Shown: piece by piece, positions 5,691 to 6,358 of the stretch
Layout: every line of letters begins with the position of its first letter
Numbering within the stretch: position 1 is the first letter of the stretch
DNA from: Geobacter sp. UBA2189
Lineage (GTDB): Bacteria; Desulfobacterota; Desulfuromonadia; Geobacterales; Pseudopelobacteraceae
DNA: 6,358 bases
Reading direction: 5' to 3'
Assembly (NCBI GenBank): GCA_002328035.1
Contig: DCVL01000040.1
Coordinates: 1-6,358, forward strand
Program-made: the position numbers and the translations under genes
Notes under the pieces: model-generated
The model's input: only the letters and a program-made list of their open reading frames with translations
The model's database searches: none
What the model was told of the DNA's origin: nothing

Positions 5691-6358
5691 ATGGGAACTA
5701 GTCAGGGCTGCGTTGCAACAGCAGCAGGTCCACTGACAGCCGGCGGAACGCCAAATTCATCCACTGATGTTCAACCACAAAAGGAGGAGCGAACCATGAC
5801 CGTTGCACGTGTCGGGCATCCAGCCCCCGATTTTGAGGCCAACGTTTACTTTAACGGTGGCTTTCAAACAATGAAATTATCTGATTATAAAGGAAAGTGG
5901 ATCGTCCTCTGCTTCTATCCTGGTGATTTTACCTTTGTCTGACCGACTGAACTGACGGCGGTCGCCGTCAAGCATGCAGAATTGAAAGAGCTGGGTGTAG
6001 AAAGCTTCGCAGCAAGTACCGATAGCCGCTTTGTCCACAAGATCTGGCAGGCGGAAGAACTCTCAAAGATGGTGCCAGGTGGGGTGCCATTCCCTATGAT
6101 CGCTGATGCAAGTGGCCTGATAGGGCAGGCATATGGCGTATTTGAACCGGCAGCGGGTGTAGATATCCGGGGCAGGTTCATAATTGATCCGGATTTCAAC
6201 ATCAGAGCCATGGAGGTGCTGACACCTGAAGTTGGTCGTAGCGTCACCGAGCTGATCCGTCAGATTAAGGCATTCCAGCATGTACGCGCCACCGGCGAGG
6301 TTACCCCAGCTGGTTGGACTCCAGGCAAGCCCACACTTAAACCAGGTCCTGATCTGGC
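5691..6358 (+). CDS. Selenocysteine-containing peroxiredoxin (AhpC/Prx1 type), 3' end outside the window
   Basis: A thiol/selenol peroxidase that reduces H2O2 and organic peroxides. The frame reads ...FYPGDFTFV, then TGA (5940-5942), then PTEL..., and stays open to the window edge (222 codons). The TGA sits exactly where the peroxidatic Cys belongs in P-x-x-x-T-x-x-C (Pro77, Thr81, Sec84), and a SECIS-like hairpin follows it. The post-TGA part is fully conserved in type: STDSRFVHKIW, GGVPFPMIAD, the IRGRFIID arginine (Arg160), GRSVTELIRQIKAFQ. The C-terminal resolving cysteine (usual E-V-C-P) is Thr205. The only other cysteines seen are Cys7 and Cys74. Two in-frame starts each have a good ribosome binding site: 5691, and 5796 (which would make the selenocysteine residue 49, close to residue ~47 of typical family members). 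The first is used here because the 35-residue extension stays open and contains Cys7. Only a few C-terminal residues appear to be missing. A standard translation would truncate it to 83 residues. Confidence 0.9.
5779..5787 (+). promoter_or_regulatory. Second ribosome binding site inside the peroxiredoxin gene
   Basis: AAAAGGAGG lies eight bases before an in-frame ATG at 5796, from which the canonical peroxiredoxin domain begins (MTVARVGHPAPDF). It is stronger than the site used for the ATG at 5691 (AAAGGAGAG, 5677-5685). Either the gene has two products, with and without the 35-residue extension, or 5796 is the main start. Confidence 0.5.
5940..5970 (+). promoter_or_regulatory. Bacterial SECIS element directing selenocysteine at TGA
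   Basis: TGA at 5940-5942 is followed by TGACGGC (5953-5959), loop GGTC (5960-5963) and GCCGTCA (5964-5970). The stem is seven perfect base pairs and the small apical loop begins with GG. The loop starts 17 nt after the TGA. Bacterial SECIS elements bound by SelB lie within the coding region just after the UGA, with the apical loop roughly 16-37 nt downstream and a G near its start, so this hairpin fits. Folding was done by eye. Confidence 0.85.

Noticed and set aside
5691..5942. A separate 83-residue truncated peroxiredoxin or pseudogene ending at TGA
   Set aside because: The frame continues with full peroxiredoxin conservation after the TGA, the TGA sits at the catalytic cysteine position, and a SECIS-type hairpin follows. 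Selenocysteine explains all three.
5915..6247. A minus-strand open frame opposite the peroxiredoxin C-terminal half
   Set aside because: It is antisense to a conserved peroxiredoxin sequence and lacks its own ribosome binding site; it arises from the codon usage of the real gene.
1..6358. CRISPR array, insertion sequence, tRNA or rRNA gene
   Set aside because: No regularly spaced repeats, transposase frame, terminal inverted repeats or tRNA cloverleaf were seen when reading both strands by eye.

Overview
The window looks like chromosomal DNA of a Gram-negative anaerobe or microaerophile with moderate to low GC. The genes are tightly packed and have strong AGGAGG-type ribosome binding sites. 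Exported proteins carry Sec signal peptides, one with a lipobox. At least one gene reads UGA as selenocysteine. A selenoprotein peroxiredoxin beside a heme catalase and a cytidylate-kinase-like protein would suit the Desulfobacterota (Geobacter/Desulfuromonas relatives). That placement is an inference from gene content only; no marker gene is present.

Left half (minus strand, reading right to left from 3068 to 283): a compact three-gene cluster for exported proteins, with gaps of 46 and 16 bases. The order is a Sec-exported protein with two Ig-like beta-sandwich domains, then a 520-residue secreted protein with a clan CD (caspase/gingipain/legumain-like) cysteine peptidase His...Cys dyad, then a 133-residue lipoprotein. 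The lipoprotein's last 50 residues align without gaps to residues 69-118 in the N-terminal, propeptide-like part of the peptidase. This resembles a protease with a dedicated propeptide-derived inhibitor or chaperone encoded directly downstream. I consider it the best candidate for an undescribed system here. Beyond it (1-106, minus) is the start of another small gene that leaves the window, preceded by a good promoter candidate and a 14-bp perfect palindrome.

Middle: a divergent intergenic region (3069-3296) carries one promoter candidate for each direction. To its right is a cytidylate-kinase-like P-loop protein (3297-3998, plus).

Right half (plus strand): a complete clade-3-type monofunctional heme catalase (4126-5586), then a peroxiredoxin (5691 to beyond 6358). 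The peroxidatic cysteine codon of the peroxiredoxin is TGA, followed 17 nt later by a perfect 7-bp hairpin with a GGTC loop, the geometry of a bacterial SECIS element. A standard gene caller would stop at 5942 and break the gene. Its usual C-terminal resolving cysteine is replaced by threonine. Together the two genes form a peroxide-detoxification module: catalase for bulk H2O2 and a selenoperoxidase for low-level or organic peroxides.
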